Part shown: positions 42,409 through 51,725 of the stretch, piece by piece
How the letters are laid out: each line of letters starts with the position of its first letter
Position numbering within the stretch: position 1 is the stretch's first letter
Source: Micavibrio_A sp964423095
Lineage (GTDB): Bacteria; Pseudomonadota; Alphaproteobacteria; Micavibrionales; Micavibrionaceae
NCBI GenBank assembly: GCA_964423095.1
Contig: CAYRDI010000003.1
Coordinates: 1 to 64,000, forward strand
Length of the DNA: 64,000 bases
Direction: 5' to 3'
Position numbers and translations under genes: made by a program
Notes under the pieces: model-generated
Database searches by the model: none
Seen by the model: only the letters and a program-made list of their open reading frames with translations
What the model was told of the DNA's origin: nothing

Positions 42409-44292
42409 TTATCCGTCCAAATGACCCCGGCCTTGCCGCAGACTGTTGAAACGGGTCTCGTTCTCTTCGTTCAGGTTCTCCCGCAGAGCGGCTTTGGCCT
42501 GTTCGATATCATCCTGTGCCGCCTGATTTTGCACGGTTTTCCAGGCCTCCTGCCACGCAGCAAGCACCTGTCCCGGTTCGGGCGACGGGCGGGCAAAGGA
42601 CGCATGGGTGTAGATTGAATCATTCAAAATACGGGCCATGTCCCCTTCAAACCCCTGTTCACCCAAATGGGTCTTCAACCCTTGCGCGTCAAGCGCAGGT
42701 TCGGCGGCCAGTGTAGATAGAACGGCCTGCCGCAGACGGTCAAGCCCGTTTTCCGGAAGATCAAGACTACCCACGGCCTCTTCCACCTCATGAAAGATGT
42801 CAGGGTTGTTGATAACAGCGGCCAATAACACCATGGAATATAACGTTTTTTTGGCAAAGACCGGGCGTTTGAGCGGGGTCAGGGGCATGGGTACGGGTGA
42901 TGTTCCCTTCAAATAGCGGCTGTTTTTCTGATACCCCTCATTATGGCTTCCGGCGGGTCGCGGCCCGGCCGGTGAGGAGGTTCCGGGGTTAAAGGCTTTA
43001 CGAATTTTGGCGCGGAACGCTTCCCGGTAATAATGCTGGACGGTGCGGTCGGCGATGCGATCCGCCAGACCTTCGAGTGTTTTGGACAATCCGGCCCGCG
43101 CTTCGGGCGTGTCCAATGCCTTGCCTTCGGTAGAATCAAGATACAGGAAATCAACCAGATTCATTGCGCTGTCCAGAACGGCGGCAAACGCATTCGCCCC
43201 CTTGGCCTTGATCAAACTATCGGGATCTTCGCCTTCGGGAAGGAAGGCGATCTTCGCGCTGTGATCGGGTTTGAGCAGCGGCAAGATGCGCTCACATGCC
43301 CGCGATGCCGCCCGCCGCCCCGCATTGTCGCCATCGAAACACAGAACCGGAATTTTGCTTTCTTCGGGGATCATCTTCCACAAGACCATGATCTGGTCTT
43401 CGGTCAGCGCGGTACCCAGCGGCGCAACAGCCCCCGTAAAGCCCGCACGGAAACACGCTATGACGTCCAGATACCCTTCGACCACCACGACGGGCTTGCC
43501 TTCACTCGCGGCCATGCGCGCGTGGGGTTCGCCATACAACATCTTCCCCTTGTGAAAGAGCGGTGTGTCGGACGAGTTCAGATATTTCGGCGGTTTGAAA
43601 TCACCGCGGTCAGGCGCCCGCAAATGATCGGGCAATATACGCCCACCAAAAGCGACGATCCGTCCGCGACGATCCGGTACCGGAAACATCACGCGGTCAC
43701 GAAAGAACGCATACGGTTCCTTCCCCTTGTCCGATGCCTTGATCACACCAGCTTCGATCATCTGCGCATCGGTGTATCCTTTGAGCGATAGATATTTGCG
43801 CATCGCACCCATATCGGCTGGCGCAAAGCCCACACGGAACGCACGCAGGATTTCTTCGGGCACACCGCGTTCCAGAATGTAATCATACGGTACTTTGTTC
43901 GCTGGCTGGCGCAGTTGTTCTTCCATCCATTTCGCCGCATCGTCGAGCAGCGTGTAGAGGCTCTTTTCCTTCTTCGCGCGCTCAATGTCTTCGGGCGCGC
44001 TTTGGGGCACCTGCATCCCCACGCTCATCGCCAGACTTTCGACAGCCTCCGGAAACGATAGGTTGTCATGGCGCATCGCGAAATCGATGACCGAGCCATG
44101 CGCCCCGCACCCAAAACAATGAAAAAACTGTTTGTCATCGTTCACGTAAAAGGACGGCGTTTTTTCATTGTGGAACGGGCAGCACCCTTTGAATTCCCGC
44201 CCCGCACGGGTCAGGCGCATCTTTTTGCCGATCACATCGGACAACGTGATACGGGCGCGAAGTTCATCCAGAAACCGCGGGGGAATGGTCAT
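42409..44292 (-). CDS. dnaG: DNA primase DnaG
   Basis: A 627-residue primase. The N-terminal CHC2 zinc finger is CCPFHNEKTPSFYVND with its Cys pair at FHCFGCG. A TOPRIM domain follows (VVVEGYLDVIACF, CFDGDNAGRRAA). The less conserved C-terminal helicase-binding domain completes normal length. It sits between yqeY and rpoD, the classical arrangement of the macromolecular synthesis operon in alphaproteobacteria. Confidence 0.95.
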   Translation of the reverse strand: MTIPPRFLDELRARITLSDVIGKKMRLTRAGREFKGCCPFHNEKTPSFYVNDDKQFFHCFGCGAHGSVIDFAMRHDNLSFPEAVESLAMSVGMQVPQSAPEDIERAKKEKSLYTLLDDAAKWMEEQLRQPANKVPYDYILERGVPEEILRAFRVGFAPADMGAMRKYLSLKGYTDAQMIEAGVIKASDKGKEPYAFFRDRVMFPVPDRRGRIVAFGGRILPDHLRAPDRGDFKPPKYLNSSDTPLFHKGKMLYGEPHARMAASEGKPVVVVEGYLDVIACFRAGFTGAVAPLGTALTEDQIMVLWKMIPEESKIPVLCFDGDNAGRRAASRACERILPLLKPDHSAKIAFLPEGEDPDSLIKAKGANAFAAVLDSAMNLVDFLYLDSTEGKALDTPEARAGLSKTLEGLADRIADRTVQHYYREAFRAKIRKAFNPGTSSPAGPRPAGSHNEGYQKNSRYLKGTSPVPMPLTPLKRPVFAKKTLYSMVLLAAVINNPDIFHEVEEAVGSLDLPENGLDRLRQAVLSTLAAEPALDAQGLKTHLGEQGFEGDMARILNDSIYTHASFARPSPEPGQVLAAWQEAWKTVQNQAAQDDIEQAKAALRENLNEENETRFNSLRQGRGHLDG

Positions 44293-44352
44293 GTTTTCGT
44301 ATGTAGCACTTTAGATACGGAAAGTCATGCCCGAGATCATACCCCGGCAGAC

Positions 44353-44814
44353 TTACGCCGATAATTTCTGCTTGATCACCGCGCCGGCCTTACCCATGTC
44401 GAGCTGGCCCGCATATTTGGCCTTCAATTCGGCCATCACCTTGCCCATGTCCTTCATACCGGCGGCACCGATGGCGGCGATAATGTCACCGATCACCTTG
44501 GCCACCTCGTCATCCGACATCTGGGCGGGCAGGAAGCTCTCGATCACCGCGATTTCCTTGTCCTCTTTATCGGCCAGTTCTGGGCGGTTGTTCTCACGGT
44601 AGATTTTCGCGCTCTCCGTACGTTGTTTGATCATGGATTGAAGCATGGACATCAGGTCCGATTCGCTGATGCCGTCATTGCGCCCGTCGGTGCGGCTGGC
44701 CACATCTTTGTCCTTCATCGCGGCGACTATAAGTCTTATCGCAGCAAGACGCTCCATGTCCTTGTTTTTCAAGGCTTCCTTCATGGCGTCCTGAATTTTT
44801 TCCCGCGTGCTCAC
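44353..44814 (-). CDS. GatB/YqeY domain protein
   Basis: A 153-residue helical protein. Motifs are LMSMLQSMIKQRTESAKIY and DKEDKEIAVIESFLPAQMSD, with the tail GKVMAELKAKYAGQLDMGKA, as in YqeY. The domain is the tRNA-binding part found at the C-terminus of GatB. The stand-alone protein may act in tRNA-dependent amidation. It is next to dnaG, which is common in bacteria. Confidence 0.9.
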   Translation of the reverse strand: MSTREKIQDAMKEALKNKDMERLAAIRLIVAAMKDKDVASRTDGRNDGISESDLMSMLQSMIKQRTESAKIYRENNRPELADKEDKEIAVIESFLPAQMSDDEVAKVIGDIIAAIGAAGMKDMGKVMAELKAKYAGQLDMGKAGAVIKQKLSA

Positions 44815-44903
44815 GTTTTTTCCTTCCCATTTCCGGCTTGGTTGTTTATTAAATCATCTTCCAGTGGCCCATGCCAACCCAAGGTCGAAACCGGAGCTAT
44901 TGG

Positions 44904-46082
44904 ATGACAGACATTTCTACCCCCACTCCCCCGAAAAATGCAAGCGCCATCATAGTTTTAGGCGATGGTTCCGTTTTTTACGGACAAGGACTCGGGGCAC
45001 AAACCAAAACGGTCGGGGAAATCTGCTTCAACACCTCCCTGACGGGATATCAGGAAATTCTGACCGACCCGTCCTACGCCGGGCAGATCATCAATTTCAC
45101 CTTTCCCCACATCGGAAATGTCGGCACGAACGACGAAGACATCGAAACCATCACGCCCGCCGCGCGCGGTTGTATCCTGCGCGAACCCATCACGGACGAG
45201 GAAAGCTGGCGCGCGAAAAAACATTTCAACCAATGGCTGGTGTCCAACAACCTGCCCGGTATTTGCGGAGTCGACACCCGCGCCCTGACCCGCCGCATCC
45301 GCGACATCGGCGCGCCGAACGGTTTGCTGTGCCATCAGGCCGATGGAAAATTCGATTTGAAAGCCTTAAAAGCAGAAGCCGCCGCGTGGCCGGGCCTTGA
45401 AGGCATGGACCTTGCCAAAGAAGTTTCCTGCACCCAGACGTATAAGTGGGATGAAACCACATGGACGCTCGGCGCGGGCTACGGCAAACAGGAAAACCCG
45501 CAATATCATATCGTCGCCATGGATTTTGGCGCGAAACGCAACATCCTGCGCTGCCTTGCCGCAAGCGGCTGCCGCGTAACAGTAGTGCCCGGCAACACGG
45601 ATGCGGATGACATCCTCGCGCTGAAACCCGATGGCGTATTTTTATCGAACGGTCCGGGCGACCCCGCGGCCACCGGCGCATATGCCGTCCCCACCATTCA
45701 AAAACTGCTCGCCGCCGATATGCCGATCTTCGGCATTTGTCTGGGGCACCAGATGCTCGCACTGGCCATTGGCGGCAAGACGAAGAAAATGCATCTGGGT
45801 CATCGCGGCGCGAACCAGCCGGTCAAAGACCTGACGACGGGCAAGGTAGAGATCACATCGCAAAACCACGGGTTCTGCGTCCTCCCTGAAACGCTGCCTG
45901 CCAACGCCGAAGTCACGCACATCTCGCTCTTCGATCAATCGAACGAAGGCTTGCGTTTGAAAGACAAACCGGCGTTTTCTGTGCAATACCACCCCGAAGC
46001 CTCGCCGGGCCCGCAGGATTCCCATTACCTCTTCGGCCGCTTCGTCGATATGATCGGCGAACATAAAAGAAAGGCGGCATGA
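44904..46082 (+). CDS. carA: Carbamoyl-phosphate synthase small subunit
   Basis: A 392-residue glutaminase subunit that supplies ammonia to CarB. The N-terminal CPSase small-chain domain (VFYGQGLGAQTKTVGEICFN, SLTGYQEILTDPSYAG) precedes the class I glutaminase with nucleophile motif GICLGHQM and His/Glu in VQYHPEASPGP. The ATG at 44904, with GGAG 7 bp upstream, is preferred to an ATG at 44871. Between carA and carB lies a carbonic anhydrase gene 4 bp away. Confidence 0.95.
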   Translation: MTDISTPTPPKNASAIIVLGDGSVFYGQGLGAQTKTVGEICFNTSLTGYQEILTDPSYAGQIINFTFPHIGNVGTNDEDIETITPAARGCILREPITDEESWRAKKHFNQWLVSNNLPGICGVDTRALTRRIRDIGAPNGLLCHQADGKFDLKALKAEAAAWPGLEGMDLAKEVSCTQTYKWDETTWTLGAGYGKQENPQYHIVAMDFGAKRNILRCLAASGCRVTVVPGNTDADDILALKPDGVFLSNGPGDPAATGAYAVPTIQKLLAADMPIFGICLGHQMLALAIGGKTKKMHLGHRGANQPVKDLTTGKVEITSQNHGFCVLPETLPANAEVTHISLFDQSNEGLRLKDKPAFSVQYHPEASPGPQDSHYLFGRFVDMIGEHKRKAA

Positions 46083-46086
46083 AGAG

Positions 46087-46725
46087 ATGGCGAACGCCCT
46101 TTTGAAAGGTTTCAAGAAATTCCGCAAGGAAACGTATGAAGGCGCGTCCGCGCTTATGAAGCGTTTGGTGGAGGAAGGGCAATCACCGGATTATTTCATC
46201 GTGTCGTGCATTGATTCCCGTTCAAACCCCGGCACCATTTTCCGCCCCGAACCGGGGACTTTTTTTGCACACAAAGCCATGGGGGCGATCGTCCGCCCGT
46301 ATAAAAAAGGCACGGCACTGGCCGCCGCCCTTCAGTTCGCGCTCCACCATAACAAGGTCAAAGAAATCATCGTTCTCGGCCACACCGGATGCGGCGCGAT
46401 CAAGGCGATGGTCGAAAAAATCGATGACGAAGAAATATCCTCTTTTATCAATGTCGCGCAAAGCGGCCTGGAAAAGGCCAAGGCCATGTGCGGGTCCGCC
46501 TGTACCCATGATGAACTCCTGCGTCATACCGAAGAAGAAATCGTGTTGATGTCTTGTGAAAACCTGAAAACCTATCCGTCCGTTGCCAAGGCACTGGAAG
46601 ACGAACGCGTCATCATTCGCCCGTGGCTTTTCGAAATGGAAACCGGCGAGCTTTTGCAATACAACGCCGACTTTAAAGAATTTGTTCCCCTCACCGCCCA
46701 CAACAAGAAGAGCAAAAATGCCTAA
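46087..46725 (+). CDS. Beta-class carbonic anhydrase
   Basis: A 212-residue zinc enzyme that interconverts CO2 and bicarbonate. Zinc ligands are Cys41 (SCIDSRSNP), His99 and Cys102 (GHTGCG). The Asp-Arg dyad (Asp43, Arg45) is present. It lies between carA (4-bp gap) and carB (8-bp overlap), so all three are translated together. Since CarB consumes bicarbonate, the location suggests that this enzyme feeds the synthase directly. That link is inferred from position. Confidence 0.93.
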   Translation: MANALLKGFKKFRKETYEGASALMKRLVEEGQSPDYFIVSCIDSRSNPGTIFRPEPGTFFAHKAMGAIVRPYKKGTALAAALQFALHHNKVKEIIVLGHTGCGAIKAMVEKIDDEEISSFINVAQSGLEKAKAMCGSACTHDELLRHTEEEIVLMSCENLKTYPSVAKALEDERVIIRPWLFEMETGELLQYNADFKEFVPLTAHNKKSKNA

Positions 46726-49700
46726 ACGTACCGATATAAAATCCATCTGCATCATTGGCGCTGGCCCGATTGTTATAGGACAAGCGTGCGAATTCGATTA
46801 TTCGGGGACGCAGGCGTGCAAGGCGTTAAAGGAAGAAGGCTACCGCGTCATTCTGGTGAATTCGAACCCCGCCACCATCATGACCGACCCCGCGATGGCG
46901 GATGCAACCTACATCGAACCGATCACGCCCAAGGTTGTGGCCAAGATTTTAGAAAAGGAAAAACCGGATGCGCTGCTCCCCACCATGGGCGGACAGACGG
47001 CACTCAACACCGCACTGGCACTTGCCGAAGACGGTACGCTTGACCGGCTGGGCATTGAGTTGATCGGTGCAAATCGCGAAGCGATTGCGAAAGCCGAAGA
47101 CCGTGATCTGTTCAAACGCTGTATGGATGAGCTGGGCCTTGAAAGTGCAAAATCCGAACTCGCCCACAACATGGAAGAGGCGCGCGCCGCGCTTTCTATC
47201 ATCGGCCTTCCTGCCATCATTCGTCCCGCCTTTACACTTGGCGGCACAGGCGGCGGCATCGCATACAACAAGGAACAATACGAACAGATCACGAAGGAAG
47301 GGCTCGACGCATCCCCTATCTCGCAAATCTTGGTCGAAGAATCACTGCTGGGATGGAAAGAGTTCGAGATGGAGGTCGTGCGCGATAAAAACGACAACGC
47401 CATCATCGTTTGTTCTATCGAAAATATTGACCCGATGGGCGTGCATACGGGCGATTCCATCACGGTGGCCCCCGCACTCACGCTGACCGATAAAGAATAC
47501 CAGATCATGCGCAACGCCTCGATCAAGGTTTTGCGCGGGATCGGCGTTGAAACCGGCGGATCGAACGTACAGTTCGCCATCCACCCGCAAACAGGCCGGA
47601 TGATCGTGATTGAAATGAACCCGCGTGTTTCGCGCTCTTCCGCCCTCGCGTCCAAGGCAACGGGTTTTCCGATTGCCAAAATCGCGGCGAAACTCGCGGT
47701 GGGTTACACGCTCGATGAACTCGGCAACGACATCACGGGCGGCAAAACGCCGGCCAGCTTCGAACCCACCATCGATTATGTCGTCGTCAAAATTCCGCGC
47801 TTTAACTTTGACAAATTCAAGGGCACGGAACGCCGCCTCACCACCTCCATGAAATCCGTGGGCGAAGCGATGGCCATGGGCCGTTCGTTTGAAGAGGCGA
47901 TGCAAAAAGCCCTTCGCTCGCTCGAAGATGGGCTGAATGGTTTCAATGACCTCAAGATCGGTGAAACCGATACACCACACCACGATGAAATCCGTGCCGC
48001 GATTTCCAAACCCGCTCCGCGCCGCATTTTGTATGTGGCACAAGCCATGCGCCACGGGTTCGACCTTGAAGAAATTCACGAAGCCTGCAAGATCGATATG
48101 TGGTTCCTGAAACGCATCAAGGCCATCGTCGATAAAGAAAAAGCCATTAAGGAAAAAGGCCTTCCCGTCGATGCCGAAGGGTGGATGAACCTGAAAAAAA
48201 TGGGGTTTGCGGATTCCCGCCTCGCTAAAATCGTCGGTGTGGAAGAAAAAGCCGTGACCAAGGCGCGCCTGAAACACAACATCCATCCCGTGTTCAAACG
48301 CATCGACACCTGCGCCGGTGAAATTCCATCGGCCACGCCGTATATGTATTCGGCCTATGAAGGAAACGGGCTGGCACCGGCCGAATGTGAATCCGCGCCG
48401 TCCGATAAAACCAAGATCGTCATTCTGGGCGGTGGCCCCAACCGCATCGGCCAAGGGATCGAATTCGATTATTGCTGTGTTCACGCCTGCTACGCGTTGA
48501 AAGAAGCCGGTTTCGAAACCATCATGATCAACTGCAACCCCGAAACAGTGTCCACGGATTACGATACGTCCGACAGGCTGTATTTCGAACCGGTAACGGC
48601 GGAAGACGTGATTGAAATCATCCGCACCGAAGAAAAGAATGGCAAGGTTCTGGGCGCGATTGTCCAGCTTGGCGGACAAACGCCCTTGAAACTTTCCCAC
48701 GAACTTCAGGCCTCCGGAATCAAAATTCTCGGCACCGATCCGGATTCGATCGATCTGGCAGAAGACCGCGAACGGTTCCAGAAATTCCTGCAAAAATTGA
48801 AACTGCGCCAACCCGACAACGCGCTGTGCCGTTCCGAAGAGGAAGCAATTGAACAGGCCGAAAAAATCGGCTTCCCGCTGGTTATCCGTCCGTCTTATGT
48901 TCTGGGCGGTGCGGGCATGGAAATTGTCCAGACGATGGATGAAATGAAATCCTATATGGGCCGCGCGATTGATGTATCGGGCAAAAACCCCGTGTTGCTC
49001 GACCGTTACCTGAAAGGGGCACTGGAGATCGATGTCGATGCGCTGTCCGATGGGGAAGATGTTTACATCGCCGGAATCATGGAACACATCGAAGAGGCAG
49101 GAATTCATTCCGGCGATTCCGCGTGCGTGCTCCCGCCGCATTCCCTGCCCTTTAAAACGGTGAAGGAGCTGGAAAGCCAGACGATCAAAATGGCAAAGGC
49201 GTTGAAAGTTCGCGGTCTGATGAACGTGCAATATGCCCTAAAACGCAACAAGGACACCGGCGAATACGACATCTTTATTCTGGAAGTCAACCCGCGGGCC
49301 TCCCGCACCGTTCCGTTCGTGGCAAAGGCCACGGGTGTTCCGGTCGCAAAAATCGCGTCCCGCGTGATGGCGGGCGAACCGCTTTCCAATTTTTCGGATA
49401 TGCTGACCGGCATGTCCATGGAACACACGGCCGTCAAGGCACCCGTGTTTCCGTTCTCCCGCTTTCCGGGGACGGATGTCTTGCTTGGCCCCGAAATGCG
49501 TTCGACCGGCGAAGTCATGGGCCTGGATAAAGACGTGGCGCAGGCCTATGCCAAGGCACAGATCGCCGCAGGCACAATCCTTCCCACCACCGGCACCGTG
49601 TTTTTATCGGTCAAGGATAGCGATAAGGAAACCCTCGTTCCGATAGCAAAAGAACTTGCCGAACTCGGTTTCAAAATCGTTTCCACGGGCGGTACGGCCA

Positions 49701-50017
49701 AACACCTGCAAAATGCGGGACTGGAAGTCACGCGCGTGAACAAGGTGATGGAAGGCCAGCCGCATATCGGCGATTCCATTATCAACGGCGATATTGACCT
49801 GATCGTGAATACGACGACGAAGGGGGCGCAGGCCTTGACCGACACATTGTCCATCCGCAGGCTTGCGCTCACCCACAAGGTGCCGCTCTTTACGCTGCTC
49901 ACAGCCGCGCGGGCGGGCGTCCAGGGTATCCGGGCCATGAAAGCGCGCGATATGGATGTCAAACCGATTCAGGATTACTTCCCCGTGGACGAAGCAGAAC
50001 GCGAAGCCGCTGAATAA
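46718..50017 (+). CDS. carB: Carbamoyl-phosphate synthase large subunit
   Basis: A 1099-residue synthase making carbamoyl phosphate from bicarbonate, ammonia and 2 ATP for arginine and pyrimidine synthesis. Two homologous ATP-grasp halves are seen, starting at IGAGPIVIGQACEFDYSGTQ and GGGPNRIGQGIEFDYCCVHA. A C-terminal MGS-like regulatory domain follows (LSVKDSDKETLVPIAKEL, STGGTAKHL). The ATG at 46718 overlaps the carbonic anhydrase stop by 8 bp; an earlier start at 46583 would lie inside that gene. Confidence 0.97.
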   Translation: MPKRTDIKSICIIGAGPIVIGQACEFDYSGTQACKALKEEGYRVILVNSNPATIMTDPAMADATYIEPITPKVVAKILEKEKPDALLPTMGGQTALNTALALAEDGTLDRLGIELIGANREAIAKAEDRDLFKRCMDELGLESAKSELAHNMEEARAALSIIGLPAIIRPAFTLGGTGGGIAYNKEQYEQITKEGLDASPISQILVEESLLGWKEFEMEVVRDKNDNAIIVCSIENIDPMGVHTGDSITVAPALTLTDKEYQIMRNASIKVLRGIGVETGGSNVQFAIHPQTGRMIVIEMNPRVSRSSALASKATGFPIAKIAAKLAVGYTLDELGNDITGGKTPASFEPTIDYVVVKIPRFNFDKFKGTERRLTTSMKSVGEAMAMGRSFEEAMQKALRSLEDGLNGFNDLKIGETDTPHHDEIRAAISKPAPRRILYVAQAMRHGFDLEEIHEACKIDMWFLKRIKAIVDKEKAIKEKGLPVDAEGWMNLKKMGFADSRLAKIVGVEEKAVTKARLKHNIHPVFKRIDTCAGEIPSATPYMYSAYEGNGLAPAECESAPSDKTKIVILGGGPNRIGQGIEFDYCCVHACYALKEAGFETIMINCNPETVSTDYDTSDRLYFEPVTAEDVIEIIRTEEKNGKVLGAIVQLGGQTPLKLSHELQASGIKILGTDPDSIDLAEDRERFQKFLQKLKLRQPDNALCRSEEEAIEQAEKIGFPLVIRPSYVLGGAGMEIVQTMDEMKSYMGRAIDVSGKNPVLLDRYLKGALEIDVDALSDGEDVYIAGIMEHIEEAGIHSGDSACVLPPHSLPFKTVKELESQTIKMAKALKVRGLMNVQYALKRNKDTGEYDIFILEVNPRASRTVPFVAKATGVPVAKIASRVMAGEPLSNFSDMLTGMSMEHTAVKAPVFPFSRFPGTDVLLGPEMRSTGEVMGLDKDVAQAYAKAQIAAGTILPTTGTVFLSVKDSDKETLVPIAKELAELGFKIVSTGGTAKHLQNAGLEVTRVNKVMEGQPHIGDSIINGDIDLIVNTTTKGAQALTDTLSIRRLALTHKVPLFTLLTAARAGVQGIRAMKARDMDVKPIQDYFPVDEAEREAAE

Positions 50018-50112
50018 CAACAATTTTCCTGCCGATGGAACCTTTACGCCCACAGGCCGTTTGTGGGGCGTAGAGATATTTGTTCCTTTATTCAAGAGAC
50101 AGGAGAAAGACC

Positions 50113-50478
50113 ATGAAAAAACTTATATTCACCCTCGGCGTTGCCGCCGTTGCCATCACCTTTGCTGCCCCTTCCGAAGCTCGTGAAGTCAAGCAATTGG
50201 TCGGCTATGTAGAAACCACCACGACATACAGCGACCGCGATGCAGAATTCCACAAAATGGACGTCAACCATGATGGCGTGGCAAATTTTAAGGAATTCCA
50301 GAATGCTGCCATTTTGAGCAACGAATACGAAATGTTCAAAATGAACGACACGAACAATGACGGCGTGCTTTCCATCGAAGAATTCCGTGATTTCAGCAAG
50401 TTCGGCCCGGCCCGCGAAGCCTCCGGCAATGGCCGTACCTATTACAACTTTAACAACAAGCCGGTTTCGGCAAACTAA
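50113..50478 (+). CDS. Small periplasmic EF-hand protein
   Basis: A 121-residue protein with a signal peptide (cleavage near APSEA) and two EF-hand loops, DVNHDGVANFKEF and DTNNDGVLSIEEF, spaced as a pair. The ribosome-binding site AGGAGAAAGACC precedes the ATG. It has its own terminator, so it is an independent unit between carB and greA. It is likely to bind calcium in the periplasm. Partner unknown. Confidence 0.8.
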   Translation: MKKLIFTLGVAAVAITFAAPSEAREVKQLVGYVETTTTYSDRDAEFHKMDVNHDGVANFKEFQNAAILSNEYEMFKMNDTNNDGVLSIEEFRDFSKFGPAREASGNGRTYYNFNNKPVSAN

Positions 50479-50500
50479 TACCCCTTTCCGATAGGGTAAA

Positions 50501-50527
50501 ACCCCCGGCTCCAAGCCGGGGGTTTTT
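50501..50527 (+). terminator. Intrinsic terminator of the EF-hand gene
   Basis: A 9-bp stem ACCCCCGGC/GCCGGGGGT with a 5-nt loop, followed by a T-run. Confidence 0.9.
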
Positions 50528-50615
50528 ATGACCTTGACGTTCCGAAGGCCAAACACTAGCATTCTTCGTATTCCGCCGTTTTGGCGGTTTTTGTTTGTTA
50601 TACGGGAACAAGACC

Positions 50616-51089
50616 ATGGACAAAATTCCAATGACCCGCGCAGGGGTCCAAGCACTGGAAAAAGAATTGCGGCTGCGGATCAGTGAAACGCGCCCCGAAA
50701 TCGTGGCCGCGATCGCCGAAGCCCGCGCGCATGGCGATTTGTCCGAAAACGCGGAATATTCCGCCGCGCGTGAACGCCAGAGCTTTAACGAAGGCCGGAT
50801 CAAGGAATTGGAAGCCGTCATCAGCGCGGCGGAAATCATCGACCCCGCTCAATTCGTGGGTCATACGGTTGTAAAATTCGGCGCTCGCGTGATCATCGCG
50901 GATGAAGATGACAATGAACGCCGGTTCCAGATTGTCGGCGAATATGAATCAAACGCGGATGAAGGGCGTATTTCGATCGGCTCCCCCATCGCACGCGGGT
51001 TGATCGGCAAGGCCGTCGGCGACGAAGTGGTCATCCATTCGCCCAAGGGCAAGACGTCCTACGAAATCATCGAAGTGGTGTTTGAGTAA
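50616..51089 (+). CDS. greA: Transcription elongation factor GreA
   Basis: A 157-residue factor that rescues arrested RNA polymerase. The coiled-coil N-terminal domain with its acidic tip (AHGDLSENAEYSAARERQSF) is followed by the FKBP-like C-terminal domain (SIGSPIARGLIGKAVGDEVV). The ATG at 50616 has no strong ribosome-binding site but gives the standard N-terminus. It is close to carB as in many alphaproteobacteria. Confidence 0.96.
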   Translation: MDKIPMTRAGVQALEKELRLRISETRPEIVAAIAEARAHGDLSENAEYSAARERQSFNEGRIKELEAVISAAEIIDPAQFVGHTVVKFGARVIIADEDDNERRFQIVGEYESNADEGRISIGSPIARGLIGKAVGDEVVIHSPKGKTSYEIIEVVFE

Positions 51090-51090
51090 T

Positions 51091-51117
51091 AAAAAAGCCG
51101 GTTAAACCGGCTTTTTT
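51091..51117. terminator. Bidirectional terminator between greA and the Lrp gene
   Basis: A 6-bp stem GCCGGT/ACCGGC with loop TAA is flanked by six A's on one side and six T's on the other, so it serves both convergent genes. Confidence 0.88.
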
Positions 51118-51118
51118 A

Positions 51119-51595
51119 TTACTCCACCTCAATCGGCACGCCGGGTTCTTCCTTGGCGGTTCGCACCAACGGCATGGTTTTGACTGATGTGACGTTGGAC
51201 GCCGAGGTCAGGTTTTCGGTCAGGAATTTCTGGTAGCTTTCCCAGTCCTTCGCGACGATGCGCAGCATGAAATCGACTTCGCCGGACAACATATGGCATT
51301 CACGGACCAGAGGCCAGGAACGGCACGTATCTTCGAATTTTTTCAGGTCACTTTCGGCCTGTGACGTCAGACGGACCAGCGCGAACACGGTGATGCCGTA
51401 TCCCATGGATTGCGGTTCGATCCGTGCATGGTAACCGCGGATAAAACCCGCCTCCTCCAACGATCTCACACGGCGCAGGCAGGGCGGCGCGGAGATGCCC
51501 GCGCGCTTGGCCAGTTCCACGTTGGTGATCCGGCCATCGGCCTGAAGGTCTTTGAGGATTTTACGGTCTATTTTGTCGAGCTTGATTCTACGCAT
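51119..51595 (-). CDS. Lrp/AsnC family transcriptional regulator
   Basis: A 158-residue regulator with an N-terminal winged HTH (DKIDRKILKDLQADGRITNV ... LAKRAGISAPPCLRRVRSLE) and a C-terminal RAM ligand-binding domain (CHMLSGEVDFMLRIVA). It likely senses an amino acid. It is divergent from the ELM1-like gene. A palindrome in the shared region is a likely binding site, so it may control itself and its neighbours. Confidence 0.93.
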   Translation of the reverse strand: MRRIKLDKIDRKILKDLQADGRITNVELAKRAGISAPPCLRRVRSLEEAGFIRGYHARIEPQSMGYGITVFALVRLTSQAESDLKKFEDTCRSWPLVRECHMLSGEVDFMLRIVAKDWESYQKFLTENLTSASNVTSVKTMPLVRTAKEEPGVPIEVE

Positions 51596-51624
51596 TTGTT
51601 TCTTCTAACAATATTCTTTCAAGA

Positions 51625-51642
51625 ACATGAAAATATGTTCTG
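51625..51642. promoter_or_regulatory. Palindromic operator candidate for the Lrp-type regulator
   Basis: GAACAT and ATGTTC form a perfect inverted repeat with a 6-bp AT-rich spacer, centred about 38 bp upstream of the regulator's ATG. Lrp-family dimers bind such AT-rich palindromes, so autoregulation is likely. Confidence 0.55.
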
Positions 51643-51725
51643 TGTTTTGCAAAGTTGTTGATATAAAGTTGCGGGATGAGAATTACAAGTGGTTTATTCA
51701 GGGCCGCCAAGATATTAACTTTTCC

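Noticed and set aside
47342..49231. A 629-codon open frame on the minus strand inside carB
   Set aside because: It lies antisense to a well-supported carB coding frame with all family motifs and has no recognisable domain; long antisense frames are common in GC-biased codon usage.
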